Shown one piece after another: positions 1 through 7,630 of a stretch of 12,317 bases of DNA. Under the pieces are notes generated by a model. The model was not told the origin of the DNA and did no database searches. It saw only the letters and a list, made by a program, of their open reading frames with translations. Origin of the DNA: JBGVMW01 sp045122835 (GTDB lineage: Bacteria > Bacillota > Clostridia > Lachnospirales > Lachnospiraceae); contig JBGVIB010000071.1 of assembly GCA_045122835.1 (NCBI GenBank), positions 1 through 12,317 on the forward strand, in the 5' to 3' direction. Made by a program: the position numbers and the translations under genes. The first letter of the stretch is position 1; each line of letters opens with the position of its first letter.

Positions 1-654
1 AGTCGTAATGAAACTTGACATAACCATACCTGCCTTCAGCATATTACCGTCCTTCTTGTATTCCATACATTCCGGCGTAAATACACTGTCCGGCAGACCA
101 GATAACTCTTTAAATGTCTTAACATCCCAAATACCCTGGAAGCGGAGATTATGAATAGTCATAATTGCTTTCGTCTTCCAATAAAAACCATTATCACGAT
201 ATATGGTTCCAAGGTAGGCAGGAATTAATCCTGTCTGCCAGTCATGGCAATGGATAATATCTGGCTGGAAATTAATAACTGGAAGAACAGCCATAACCGC
301 TTTACAGAAATATGTAAATTTCTCAATATCATAACGGATATTTCCATATGGCTTATCTCCACCAAAATATCTCTCATTATCAATAAAATAGTAACGGATA
401 CCTTCGTACTCATATGTCATAATGCCAACATATACGCTGGAATATGCACTTCCCATATCCATATAAAAGTGATGTACGTACTGAAAATGCTGTCTGTACT
501 CCCACGGTATGCACAAATAATTTGGCATAATAACTCTAACATCATACTTGTCCTTTGGGAACATTTTCGGCAGGGCACCCACTACGTCTGCCAAACCTCC
601 CGTTTTAATAAACGGTACACATTCTGATGCTGCAAAAACAATATTTTTTATCAT
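1..654 (-). CDS. glgA: Glycogen synthase GlgA (GT5), N-terminal 218 residues, cut by window edge
   Basis: The enzyme transfers glucose from ADP-glucose to the non-reducing end of alpha-1,4-glucan chains in the cytoplasm. The translation opens with the GT5 N-terminal pattern, including KTGGLADVVGALPK at residues 17-30, the ADP-glucose-binding lysine loop of the family. It continues with HCHDWQT (135-141) and TIHNLRFQG (166-174), both typical of bacterial glycogen synthases. Full-length members have about 475-480 residues, so a little under half is present and the catalytic C-terminal Rossmann domain lies beyond position 1. The ATG at 654 is preceded by GGGAGG (669-664) with 9 nt spacing. The gene lies 75 nt downstream of the ABC-F gene on the same strand and has a candidate promoter of its own in that gap. 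With glgB 2 kb upstream it forms a glycogen-synthesis cluster interrupted by the ABC-F gene. Confidence 0.96.
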   Translation of the reverse strand, partial: MIKNIVFAASECVPFIKTGGLADVVGALPKMFPKDKYDVRVIMPNYLCIPWEYRQHFQYVHHFYMDMGSAYSSVYVGIMTYEYEGIRYYFIDNERYFGGDKPYGNIRYDIEKFTYFCKAVMAVLPVINFQPDIIHCHDWQTGLIPAYLGTIYRDNGFYWKTKAIMTIHNLRFQGIWDVKTFKELSGLPDSVFTPECMEYKKDGNMLKAGMVMSSFITT

Positions 655-691
655 CTTCGATTACCTCCCATCAAATGGATTATATAAATTA

Positions 692-719
692 AGTATATCA
701 ATTGTTTCCCTATTTGCAA
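692..719 (-). promoter_or_regulatory. Candidate sigma-A promoter of glgA
   Basis: On the minus strand TTGCAA (719-714) is followed after 16 nt by TATACT (697-692), a 5/6 match to the -10 consensus. It lies in the 75-nt gap between the ABC-F stop and the glgA start, about 37 nt before the ATG. It would let glgA be transcribed independently of the genes upstream. No terminator is visible between the ABC-F gene and glgA, so read-through is also possible. Confidence 0.45.
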
Positions 720-729
720 AGCCTTTTCT

Positions 730-2535
730 CTAACTATTTTTCTGTGCTTCAATTCTTTCAGCCAAATCCGTAAGATAAACATATCTGTCATATTTTTCTT
801 CTAAGAGCTTTTCTGTCTCTTCTTTTTCCTTACTCAGTTCATTCAGCTTTACAAAATCTGTGGCACATTTTAAAATTTCTGCTTCTAAAGATTCGTTCTT
901 CGCTTCTAACTCTGCAATTTCGTCTTCTATAGTTTCGTATTCTTTCTGTTCTTTGTATGTGAACTTTAGCTTTTCTTCATGCTCTTTCCTGAACTTTTTA
1001 CCAGTGGATTCCTTTGGCATGGTCTCCTTTTTTACACGGTCAGCACTTGGCAGAACACCACTTTTCTCTAAGTAGTCAGAATAACCTCCTTCATACTGGG
1101 TAATGTGTCCGTCTTCAAAAGCAAAGATTCTTCTCACAATCCTGTCTAAAAAATATCGGTCGTGGGAAACGGTAATGACAACGCCCTGAAAATTATCAAG
1201 ATAATCCTCAAGAACTGCCAACGTCTGAATATCCAAATCATTGGTTGGTTCATCTAAAATCAACACATTTGGCGCTTCCATTAATACTTTTAGCAAATAT
1301 AGACGCCGCTTCTCTCCACCGGATAATTTTCCAATCAAGGAGTATTGCAATGTAGAATCAAACAGGAAACGCTCTAACATCATGGAAGCCGAAATACTTC
1401 CTTCCGGTGTTTTTACATATTCTGCTGTCTCACGGATATAATCAATCACCCGCATGTTATCATCTAAGCTTTCACTTTCCTGTGAAAAGTAGCCAATCTT
1501 TACAGTCTGTCCCACGACAATGTTTCCTGTATCAGGCTCCGACTGCAGTGCTAACATTTTCATTAATGTGGTCTTACCACAGCCATTTTCTCCAACGAAA
1601 CCTACACGGTCATCTTTTAAAAAGATATAAGAAAAATCTTCAAACAGTGTTCTGTCACCATAGACTTTTGACAAGTTCTCTACTTCAATAATCTGTTTGC
1701 CAAGCCTTGAAGAAGCCGCTGAAATTTCTACCTTACCATCTGTCACGGGACCTTTTGCATCCCGCAATTCTTCGTATCGCTCTATTCTTGCCTTCTGCTT
1801 AGTGGAGCGTGCTCTTGCGCCACGTTTTATCCACTCAAGCTCCATCCTTAAGATACTTTGTCTTTTTCGCTCAGTAGCTAATGCCATCTCCTCACGTGCT
1901 GCCTTTAACTCTAAGTATCCTTCATAATTTGTCTGATATCCGTACAGCTTTCCTTTGTCTATTTCCACAATACGGTTACAGACACGATCTAGAAAATACC
2001 TGTCATGAGTCACCATAACAAAGGCTCCCCGGAATGTTTTTAAATATTCCTCTAACCACAGTATCATATCCGGATTCAAATGGTTGGTTGGCTCATCCAT
2101 TATCAAAATATCACAAGGTTCTGCAATTGCTGCTGCAATGGCGGCTTTTTTGCGCTGTCCACCGGATAAGGTGTCTACCATTACATTATAATCTTCAAAA
2201 CCTAATTTATTCAGAATGCTTTTTACATCACCTTCCACCGTCCATGCATTTTCTTCTGTACGATTTTTTGCAATAACATAATCCAACAACGTTGTGTCTT
2301 TTGGAAAAACAGGATTCTGAGGCAGGTAGTGGATTACAATTCCATTTCCCTTAATTACCTCCCCCTCGTCTGTTTCATCTAAACCTGCAAGTATACGAAG
2401 CAAAGTGGATTTTCCTGTTCCGTTGATACCAATAATACCTATTTTATCGGTATCCTGAATAGAAAAATCAGCATCTTCAAACAGCACCTTATCTGTGTGG
2501 GCTTTCGTCATATGGTTGATTGTTAATATATTCAT
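730..2535 (-). CDS. ABC-F family ATPase, Uup-like
   Basis: This soluble protein has two ABC domains and no membrane segments, as expected of ABC-F proteins, which bind ribosomes rather than transport. Domain 1 has Walker A GINGTGKST (36-44), signature LSGGQ (123-127), Walker B ILIMDEPTNHLN with E148, and H-loop H177. Domain 2 has GENGCGKTT (315-323), LSGGE (404-408), Walker B with E429, and H458. The interdomain linker (about 207-285) carries the helical element with LEWIKRGARARSTKQKARIE that suits the P-site-tRNA-interacting region. Residues 513-597 form a charged coiled coil typical of the C-terminal extension of Uup-type proteins. At 601 residues the length is normal. All catalytic residues are present. 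GAGGA (2547-2543) lies 7 nt before the ATG. Members include translation factors and ribosome-protection antibiotic-resistance proteins. The C-terminal coil favours a housekeeping Uup-like role, but substrate or drug specificity cannot be read from the sequence. Confidence 0.93.
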   Translation of the reverse strand: MNILTINHMTKAHTDKVLFEDADFSIQDTDKIGIIGINGTGKSTLLRILAGLDETDEGEVIKGNGIVIHYLPQNPVFPKDTTLLDYVIAKNRTEENAWTVEGDVKSILNKLGFEDYNVMVDTLSGGQRKKAAIAAAIAEPCDILIMDEPTNHLNPDMILWLEEYLKTFRGAFVMVTHDRYFLDRVCNRIVEIDKGKLYGYQTNYEGYLELKAAREEMALATERKRQSILRMELEWIKRGARARSTKQKARIERYEELRDAKGPVTDGKVEISAASSRLGKQIIEVENLSKVYGDRTLFEDFSYIFLKDDRVGFVGENGCGKTTLMKMLALQSEPDTGNIVVGQTVKIGYFSQESESLDDNMRVIDYIRETAEYVKTPEGSISASMMLERFLFDSTLQYSLIGKLSGGEKRRLYLLKVLMEAPNVLILDEPTNDLDIQTLAVLEDYLDNFQGVVITVSHDRYFLDRIVRRIFAFEDGHITQYEGGYSDYLEKSGVLPSADRVKKETMPKESTGKKFRKEHEEKLKFTYKEQKEYETIEDEIAELEAKNESLEAEILKCATDFVKLNELSKEKEETEKLLEEKYDRYVYLTDLAERIEAQKNS

Positions 2536-2573
2536 GTATATGTCCTCAATTTCAAAATATTACACAACATAAC

Positions 2574-2614
2574 AATGCCCTGTTGCACCAGACTATTGTG
2601 CACAGGGCATTATA
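2574..2614 (-). promoter_or_regulatory. Hairpin plus overlapping TATAAT between glgB and the ABC-F gene
   Basis: The arms 2574-2588 and 2598-2611 are complementary apart from one bulged base, around a 9-nt loop (2589-2597), giving a 14-bp stem. Read on the minus strand, a perfect TATAAT (2614-2609) overlaps the outer edge of the stem, and the hairpin would then sit near the 5' end of an ABC-F transcript. No good -35 box lies at normal distance from it. The hairpin could also act as a terminator for the glgB transcript, but the sequence after it (GTTATGTTGTG) is a poor U-tract. An operator, a 5' stabilising stem or a weak terminator are all possible. Confidence 0.45.
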
Positions 2615-2675
2615 AACTTTATAAAATTCGTAACAGTTCAAAACCCTTGTTTTTAGAACAAATCACTATGGTTTT

Positions 2676-4589
2676 CTAAAAAATAAACACTGCTGCACCA
2701 AATGCCGGGAGTGGATAAGCAATTGAATACTCATGTCCATCAGCAGCCTTCTTCTCCGCTGTGTAAATTTCCTTGCGTTTCTTTCCATTACCGCCATAGC
2801 TTGCATCTGCACTATTTAAAAGAAGCTTATATTTTCTTTTAAATGGTACACCTACACGATACTGTGGATATTCAACCGGTGTAAAATTACATACCACAAG
2901 GATACTGTTTCTTCCATCTGCACTCTTTCTCATAAAGCTGTAGATACTGCGTGAGTTATCATCTGCATTCACCCACTCAAAGCCTTCATATGAACAATCA
3001 AGCTCATGAAGTGCTGGATATCTCTTATACAAGTGTAGAAGTTGCTTTATAAATCTCTGCATACCAGCGTGCTTCGGATCTTCTAACAGATTCCAATCTA
3101 ATTCACGCTTCTCACTCCATTCACGAATCTGGGCAAATTCCTGTCCCATGAATAAGAGCTTCTTACCCGGATGCATAAACATATATGCATAGGCTGCCTT
3201 TAAATTCTCAAATTTCTCGTCCAGAGTACCAGGCATCTTATATAACATAGAGCATTTTAAATGCACTACTTCATCATGGGAAATTACATTTATGTAGTTC
3301 TCCGAACACTGATATGTCATTGCAAAGGTAAGCCGGTTGTGATTATCTTTTCTGAAATATGGATCTAATTTCATATAATCCAGGAAATCATGCATCCATC
3401 CCATATTCCACTTTAAGCTGAATCCTAAGCCACCATCCTCTGCTTTGCCGGTTACCTGTGGCCATGCAGTAGATTCTTCTGCAATCATGGCAATACCAGG
3501 ATATCTTCCTAACATTAAGGAATTTAAATGGCGGAAGAATTCAATTGCCTCTAAATTCTTATTCTCACCATACTGGTTGCGCACCCATTGTCCATCCTGC
3601 TTACCATAGTCTAAGTAAAGCATGGAAGCAACGGCATCCACACGCAAACCATCAATATGAAATTCCTCTACCCAGAAAATCGCGTTGGCAATCAGGAAAT
3701 TGCGGACTTCATTTTTTCCATAGTCAAATATCTTTGTACCCCAGTCAGGATGCTCTCCCTTACGTGGATCCGCATATTCATACACTGCTGTTCCATCAAA
3801 GCACGCAAGTCCATGGGCATCTCTTGGAAAATGTGCAGGTACCCAGTCTAACAGGACACCAATTCCATTCTGATGCATATAATCCACAAAATACATAAAA
3901 TCCTGTGGTGTTCCATATCTGGAGGTTGGTGCATAATATCCGGTTACTTGATATCCCCAGGAACCATCATATGGATGCTCTGCAATACCCATTAATTCGA
4001 TATGAGTGTATCCCATATTTTTTACATATTCACACAGACTGTGTGCTAATTCCTTATAATTATAAAATCCGTCGTTGTCATCTCCGTTAGTAGGATGTTT
4101 CTTCCAGGAACCCGGATGCACCTCATAAATTGACATGGCATCCTTCACATTATCACGTTTTTCTCTTTCCTTCAGCCACTCATCATCCCCCCATACATAG
4201 GTGGTTAAATCAGTAACTACGGAAGCTGTACCTGGTCTTCTCTCTGCAAAATTTGCAAACGGATCTGCCTTATCTAACACAACATGCTGCTGTGTTGTAA
4301 TCTGGAATTTATACATCATTCCAAGTTGTACTCCCGGTACAAACAATGTCCAGATTCCAAGTGGATCCTGGCGTTGCATAACACCATCATATCCATTCCA
4401 TCCATTAAAATCACCAATTACGCTTACATACTTTGCATTTGGCGCCCAGACAGCAAAGAATACACCTTCTACGCCATTCTGGACCACTTTATGCGCTCCT
4501 AATTTTTTATAAATATCATAATGTACACCTTGACCAAATAAATAATGATCCCCTTGCTCAATAGCTAAATTTTCTTTCCATTTATTCAT
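2676..4589 (-). CDS. glgB: 1,4-alpha-glucan branching enzyme GlgB (GH13)
   Basis: The enzyme cleaves an alpha-1,4-glucan chain and rejoins it through an alpha-1,6 bond, making the branches of glycogen. The N-terminal CBM48-like beta domain is seen around residues 40-100 (VFFAVWAPNAKYVSVIGDFN). The GH13 barrel follows with ELMGIAEHPYDGSWGYQ (198-214), DWVPAHFP (248-255), the nucleophile D318 in GLRVDAV, the acid/base E371 in AEES, and H438-D439 in VISHDEVVH. The C-terminal beta domain ends at FGAAVFIF. At 637 residues it is a normal short-N-terminus GlgB, shorter than the E. coli type, which carries an extra N-terminal module. The ATG at 4589 has AAGGGA (4607-4602) upstream at a rather long 12 nt. 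It starts 38 nt after the TPR/AAA gene on the same strand, with no promoter or terminator visible between them, so co-transcription is likely. Confidence 0.97.
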   Translation of the reverse strand: MNKWKENLAIEQGDHYLFGQGVHYDIYKKLGAHKVVQNGVEGVFFAVWAPNAKYVSVIGDFNGWNGYDGVMQRQDPLGIWTLFVPGVQLGMMYKFQITTQQHVVLDKADPFANFAERRPGTASVVTDLTTYVWGDDEWLKEREKRDNVKDAMSIYEVHPGSWKKHPTNGDDNDGFYNYKELAHSLCEYVKNMGYTHIELMGIAEHPYDGSWGYQVTGYYAPTSRYGTPQDFMYFVDYMHQNGIGVLLDWVPAHFPRDAHGLACFDGTAVYEYADPRKGEHPDWGTKIFDYGKNEVRNFLIANAIFWVEEFHIDGLRVDAVASMLYLDYGKQDGQWVRNQYGENKNLEAIEFFRHLNSLMLGRYPGIAMIAEESTAWPQVTGKAEDGGLGFSLKWNMGWMHDFLDYMKLDPYFRKDNHNRLTFAMTYQCSENYINVISHDEVVHLKCSMLYKMPGTLDEKFENLKAAYAYMFMHPGKKLLFMGQEFAQIREWSEKRELDWNLLEDPKHAGMQRFIKQLLHLYKRYPALHELDCSYEGFEWVNADDNSRSIYSFMRKSADGRNSILVVCNFTPVEYPQYRVGVPFKRKYKLLLNSADASYGGNGKKRKEIYTAEKKAADGHEYSIAYPLPAFGAAVFIF

Positions 4590-4627
4590 TTTGCTATACC
4601 GTCCCTTAATTTATTTTTGCGGTCTAT

Positions 4628-7267
4628 TTAATCAAAATCCCGCTCTCTAATATAAATGTAATGTTCTTCGTCATACCTTTTTGAAAAAATAGAATCTATC
4701 ATATTTCTAAAATTCTTTTTTCCAGCTCTTCTAATTGCACTATCCATCACTTCCATTACTTCTGTCAGTGTTGGAATATGATTGTCAACCTGCATCTCAT
4801 CCAAAACAGAATACAATGCCAGGACTGCAACATCATCTACTGCATATCCCTGCTCTCGTGCATAGGATTTTGCAAATGCCACCAAATCATCATTTGTGTA
4901 TTCCGGCAATTCAATCCTTGCCGTAAACATTGTAGCAAAGTCAGGACATTTTCTAAACAGTGCTTCCACACTTTCTTTTGAGTCCTCAATAATAACAATC
5001 ATATTTTTACTTTCCTGCACAAATGCTTCTGATAAGGCTTTCATTGTAGTTTCTGATAACTTACCAGCCTTCTCAATCATAAGCACGCCTCCGGCAGCAC
5101 TTTTCATAATATCTGCTATCTGCCTGTTATTCAGAGAAATTCCTGTGATTTTAGCAATTTTCTTGCCTTTAAACTTGTGAGACTTTTGAACTGCCTTAAC
5201 GATATCCACCGCCAGTGTTGTCTTACCAGTCTCTGCTGCACCCATAATAGCAACATTACCAATTGCAGGTGTCAGTTCAATTTCTTCCATGGCACGAACT
5301 AACTGCTTATTTACGTCTTCCATTTCAGCAAAATAGGTGAATATCTCTCGTAATTCCTCTGATAAATATCCATTCTTAGAAGAAATAACCACTTCCTGTT
5401 CATCCGCATCACTATCCACAAGAGATTTTATTCCCTCTGGCAAAGCTGCTTCCAGTCTTGATTCTAACTCTGCCACCACATCTTCATCCTCTTCTGCTTC
5501 TTCGTCATAATCATCTAATAAGTCATCTTCCTTAAAGAATTCATTTTTATCAAATTCAAATTCTTTACTACATTCTTCTGTGCTGATATCATTTACAAAA
5601 TCTGCACTTTCTTTTTTGTTCTCCTCTTCCTTGGCAGGCTTTATCAGTTCTTCCGAAAGTGATGGAATGATTCCTTCTAATTTTTCCAGAATATTTCCTG
5701 TATCCTCTAATACTTCCTGCTTTTTAAGTTCATCCTTATTCTCCTGCTTTTGATCCGCACCGGCAATATTCATATACTGCTTAATCTCCTCAACAGGAAT
5801 CCGCTTAGTTGGTGCATCTTCTATTCCTAAATCCCTATGAGTTAAAACAAATTCTTTTGTCTTCTCTAAATCTTCCTGTGATTCCACTTCAGGCTGGGAT
5901 TCCTTTAACGCTTCTTCAATAGACGGAATGTCACCTGTTACAAAATATTCCTCTGGTACAGCTGCAAGAGTATCCCCTGCCGCAAAATTCTGTTCTGTCG
6001 GTAATTTCTCCAAAGCCGCTTCTCCCGGCTGTTCAGAAAAAACTGCTTCTGCTTCTTTAGGCTGCTCCACAGACATCATCTCTGATGAAACCTCAACCTG
6101 TTCCGTCTGTTCTGCCCAAAATTCTTCCAGTTCATCATCCTCTACCGGTGATTCTTCCAGTTTAGTTTCTTCGGTCTGTTCTGCGGATACTTCCTGGTAT
6201 CCTGATTGTACATCTTCTGACTCAGGTAATTCCTCTGTTGCTTCTTCAGCAATTACCTTGTCAGTAATATCTTCTTTCTCCTCTGACTCAGATATCACAT
6301 GAGTATCCATTGATAACAGTTCTGAAATTGCCTCTGCACGTTCCGCTTTTTCTTTTTCTAACTTCAAGGTTATAGAAGTAGTTTCACCATTCTCATCAAA
6401 TATCTTTTCTGACTGATTATCATCCGGTATTTTTTTGACAGAATCCATAGCTGAATCTATATTTTCCTGCTCTGTAGCGTTAAGGATAGCTCTCATGCTT
6501 TTTTTCAATTCTTCCTGAAGGTTCACCGTGTCATAGATTCCGATATTCATGGTCTTAACATGAATATCTGCTTCTTCTTTCTGTTTCTTATCCTTCATCT
6601 CCTCTGCCATTCTAGCTACCTTCTCAACAGCTTCTATAGAGCGTTCAATCTCAACCTCATTCCGGTTATCATATTTTTCCTTCTGCTCCGGTGTCAATGG
6701 CTGATACAGCATCTTAAGTTCCATGGCTTTTTCCACATATTTGCCTTCCCCAAACCAGAGAACTATTTCATCGCATTTCTCCACGCATTTCTCCTTCATA
6801 CCGGCACGATGATACAGATATGCCAATTCAAATGCCCACTTCTCCACCGGTTCATGGCGCATGAATTCCTCAAGCACTGCAATACGCTCCTTTATGCCTA
6901 CTTCCTGGGCTTCATACAGCTTATATTGTAAAATATATCTTCCGGAATCCCGTGGTGCCACACGTACAAATTCTTTGTAATACTCTACTGCATCTATATA
7001 TTCACCAAGTCGAATGGATAATTCAGCTAATGCAAATATAATTGTTCTTCCATAAGGATGTCTGTCGTATGCGATTAAATAAATATCACGACTTTCCTCT
7101 AACTGGTTGCATTTTTCATAAATCCTGCCTACCAGCGACAACATTGGAATACTTTTTACACGATTCCAATCGATTGTGCTTACTATCTTAACTGCAGATT
7201 CATAATCCCCTTCTTCTGCAAGTTTACGAATCTGTTCTGCTTTTATCCGGTATTCGTACTTATCCAT
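4628..7267 (-). CDS. Uncharacterised protein: TPR-like N-terminus, acidic linker, degenerate AAA domain
   Basis: I do not recognise a named family for the whole protein (879 residues from the ATG at 7267). Residues 1 to about 190 are helical and TPR-like, with repeated A/L/Y-G-x-Y patterns such as LAELSIRLGEYIDAVEYYKEF (80-100) and FELAYLYHRAGMKEKCVEKC. Residues about 205-610 are very rich in Glu, Asp, Ser and Gln and probably disordered. They include five EQ-containing units at 361-429 and a more conserved-looking stretch, THRDLGIEDAPTKRIPVEEI (476-495). Residues about 640-879 form an AAA domain with Walker A GAAETGKTT (676-684). Its layout resembles CbbX/SpoVK-type ATPases (GGVLMIEKA at 726-734, ELPEYTNDDL at 786-795). 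Where those have IDEA this has IEKA, and their SRF arginine finger aligns with TMF (779-781), so hydrolysis may be lost. The ATG at 7267 follows AGGGG (7278-7274) by 6 nt. A GTG 15 nt upstream lacks a ribosome binding site. It is probably co-transcribed with glgB. Confidence 0.85.
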   Translation of the reverse strand: MDKYEYRIKAEQIRKLAEEGDYESAVKIVSTIDWNRVKSIPMLSLVGRIYEKCNQLEESRDIYLIAYDRHPYGRTIIFALAELSIRLGEYIDAVEYYKEFVRVAPRDSGRYILQYKLYEAQEVGIKERIAVLEEFMRHEPVEKWAFELAYLYHRAGMKEKCVEKCDEIVLWFGEGKYVEKAMELKMLYQPLTPEQKEKYDNRNEVEIERSIEAVEKVARMAEEMKDKKQKEEADIHVKTMNIGIYDTVNLQEELKKSMRAILNATEQENIDSAMDSVKKIPDDNQSEKIFDENGETTSITLKLEKEKAERAEAISELLSMDTHVISESEEKEDITDKVIAEEATEELPESEDVQSGYQEVSAEQTEETKLEESPVEDDELEEFWAEQTEQVEVSSEMMSVEQPKEAEAVFSEQPGEAALEKLPTEQNFAAGDTLAAVPEEYFVTGDIPSIEEALKESQPEVESQEDLEKTKEFVLTHRDLGIEDAPTKRIPVEEIKQYMNIAGADQKQENKDELKKQEVLEDTGNILEKLEGIIPSLSEELIKPAKEEENKKESADFVNDISTEECSKEFEFDKNEFFKEDDLLDDYDEEAEEDEDVVAELESRLEAALPEGIKSLVDSDADEQEVVISSKNGYLSEELREIFTYFAEMEDVNKQLVRAMEEIELTPAIGNVAIMGAAETGKTTLAVDIVKAVQKSHKFKGKKIAKITGISLNNRQIADIMKSAAGGVLMIEKAGKLSETTMKALSEAFVQESKNMIVIIEDSKESVEALFRKCPDFATMFTARIELPEYTNDDLVAFAKSYAREQGYAVDDVAVLALYSVLDEMQVDNHIPTLTEVMEVMDSAIRRAGKKNFRNMIDSIFSKRYDEEHYIYIRERDFD

Positions 7268-7278
7268 TTTTAACCCCT

Positions 7279-7295
7279 GCACCTATATCGGGTGC
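7279..7295 (-). promoter_or_regulatory. Small stem-loop directly 5' of the TPR/AAA ribosome binding site
   Basis: GCACC (7295-7291 on the minus strand) pairs perfectly with GGTGC (7283-7279) around a 7-nt loop. The stem ends at the base next to the AGGGG ribosome binding site (7278-7274). It could influence ribosome access, but a 5-bp stem can occur by chance. Confidence 0.35.
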
Positions 7296-7323
7296 CTGCC
7301 ATCCTTTCCTTGCTTTGGCTTTT

Positions 7324-7352
7324 CATAACTATTCCGTACACTCATAGTTACG
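7324..7352. promoter_or_regulatory. Inverted repeat in the TPR/AAA leader
   Basis: The arms CATAACTAT (7324-7332) and ATAGTTACG (7344-7352) match at 8 of 9 pairs around an 11-nt loop. On the plus strand it is followed by GACTTTTTTT-like sequence (to 7360), so it could stop antisense transcription. On the minus strand it would be the middle stem of the leader RNA. Confidence 0.4.
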
Positions 7353-7393
7353 ACTTTTTTTCATCACATGTGACTTCTATCATTTTTATGTAT

Positions 7394-7449
7394 TACTGAG
7401 GTGGTTAAATACTAATGTAGTATAACATCAACATTTGACCACCTCAGTA
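7394..7449. promoter_or_regulatory. 56-bp imperfect palindrome in the leader of the TPR/AAA-glgB unit
   Basis: A perfect 12-bp inverted repeat, TACTGAGGTGGT (7394-7405) and its complement (7438-7449), encloses 32 nt that are themselves partly symmetric (10 of 16 pairs, plus two G-U pairs if transcribed from the minus strand). It lies about 33 nt after the predicted transcription start and 127 nt before the gene. It may be a long stem in the leader RNA or a DNA operator with two facing half-sites. No U-tract follows it, so it is not a typical terminator. Confidence 0.65.
7405..7434 (-). CDS. Possible 9-codon leader peptide ORF inside the palindrome
   Basis: On the minus strand, GAGGTGG (7445 region of the upstream arm) is followed after a few bases by ATG at 7434 and the ORF MLMLYYISI, ending in TAA at 7407-7405. 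The ribosome binding site lies in one palindrome arm, and the complementary arm directly follows the stop codon. In the folded RNA the binding site would be masked. The peptide has no recognisable similarity, and such a short ORF may be a coincidence of the palindrome sequence. Confidence 0.25.
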   Translation of the reverse strand: MLMLYYISI

Positions 7450-7488
7450 GTAAAATCCACAGAAAAACCACATGATTTTATCAAATTT

Positions 7489-7518
7489 AGTGTACCATAT
7501 CTACTATATATATGTCAA
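7489..7518 (-). promoter_or_regulatory. Sigma-A promoter of the TPR/AAA-glgB unit
   Basis: On the minus strand a perfect TTGACA (7518-7513) is followed after 18 nt by TACACT (7494-7489), a 4/6 match to the -10 box. It lies between the rsmA terminator and the gene start, and predicts a transcription start near 7482 and a leader of about 215 nt. Confidence 0.65.
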
Positions 7519-7582
7519 TTTTGTATCTCCACTTAAAAATTGTATTGTTATCAGCATATGAAATCGTTTTCACAGCCCACAT

Positions 7583-7611
7583 AAAAAAGACTGTTTTTGG
7601 GCAGCCTTTTT
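7583..7611 (-). terminator. Rho-independent terminator of rsmA
   Basis: On the minus strand, 20 nt after the rsmA stop, AAAAAGGCTG pairs with CAGTCTTTTTT across an 8-nt loop. The core is a 5-bp stem (7606-7602 with 7593-7589, one G-U pair) extended by A-U pairs, then a U-run. The symmetry means it could also work on the plus strand. Confidence 0.75.
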
Positions 7612-7630
7612 ATCGACTCTCTTTCAAACG

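Noticed and set aside
5928..6302. Ser-rich 124-residue plus-strand ORF
   Set aside because: It is the complement of the acidic linker of the TPR/AAA gene: Glu codons read backwards give Ser-rich shadows. No promoter or ribosome binding site supports it.
7268..7282. GTG start 15 nt upstream for the TPR/AAA protein
   Set aside because: The good AGGGG ribosome binding site lies between this GTG and the ATG at 7267, so it can only serve the ATG. The GTG also falls within a small hairpin.
7364..7373. TCACATGTGA palindrome as a regulator site
   Set aside because: A 10-bp palindrome is expected by chance several times in a window of this size, and it is not tied to a promoter box.
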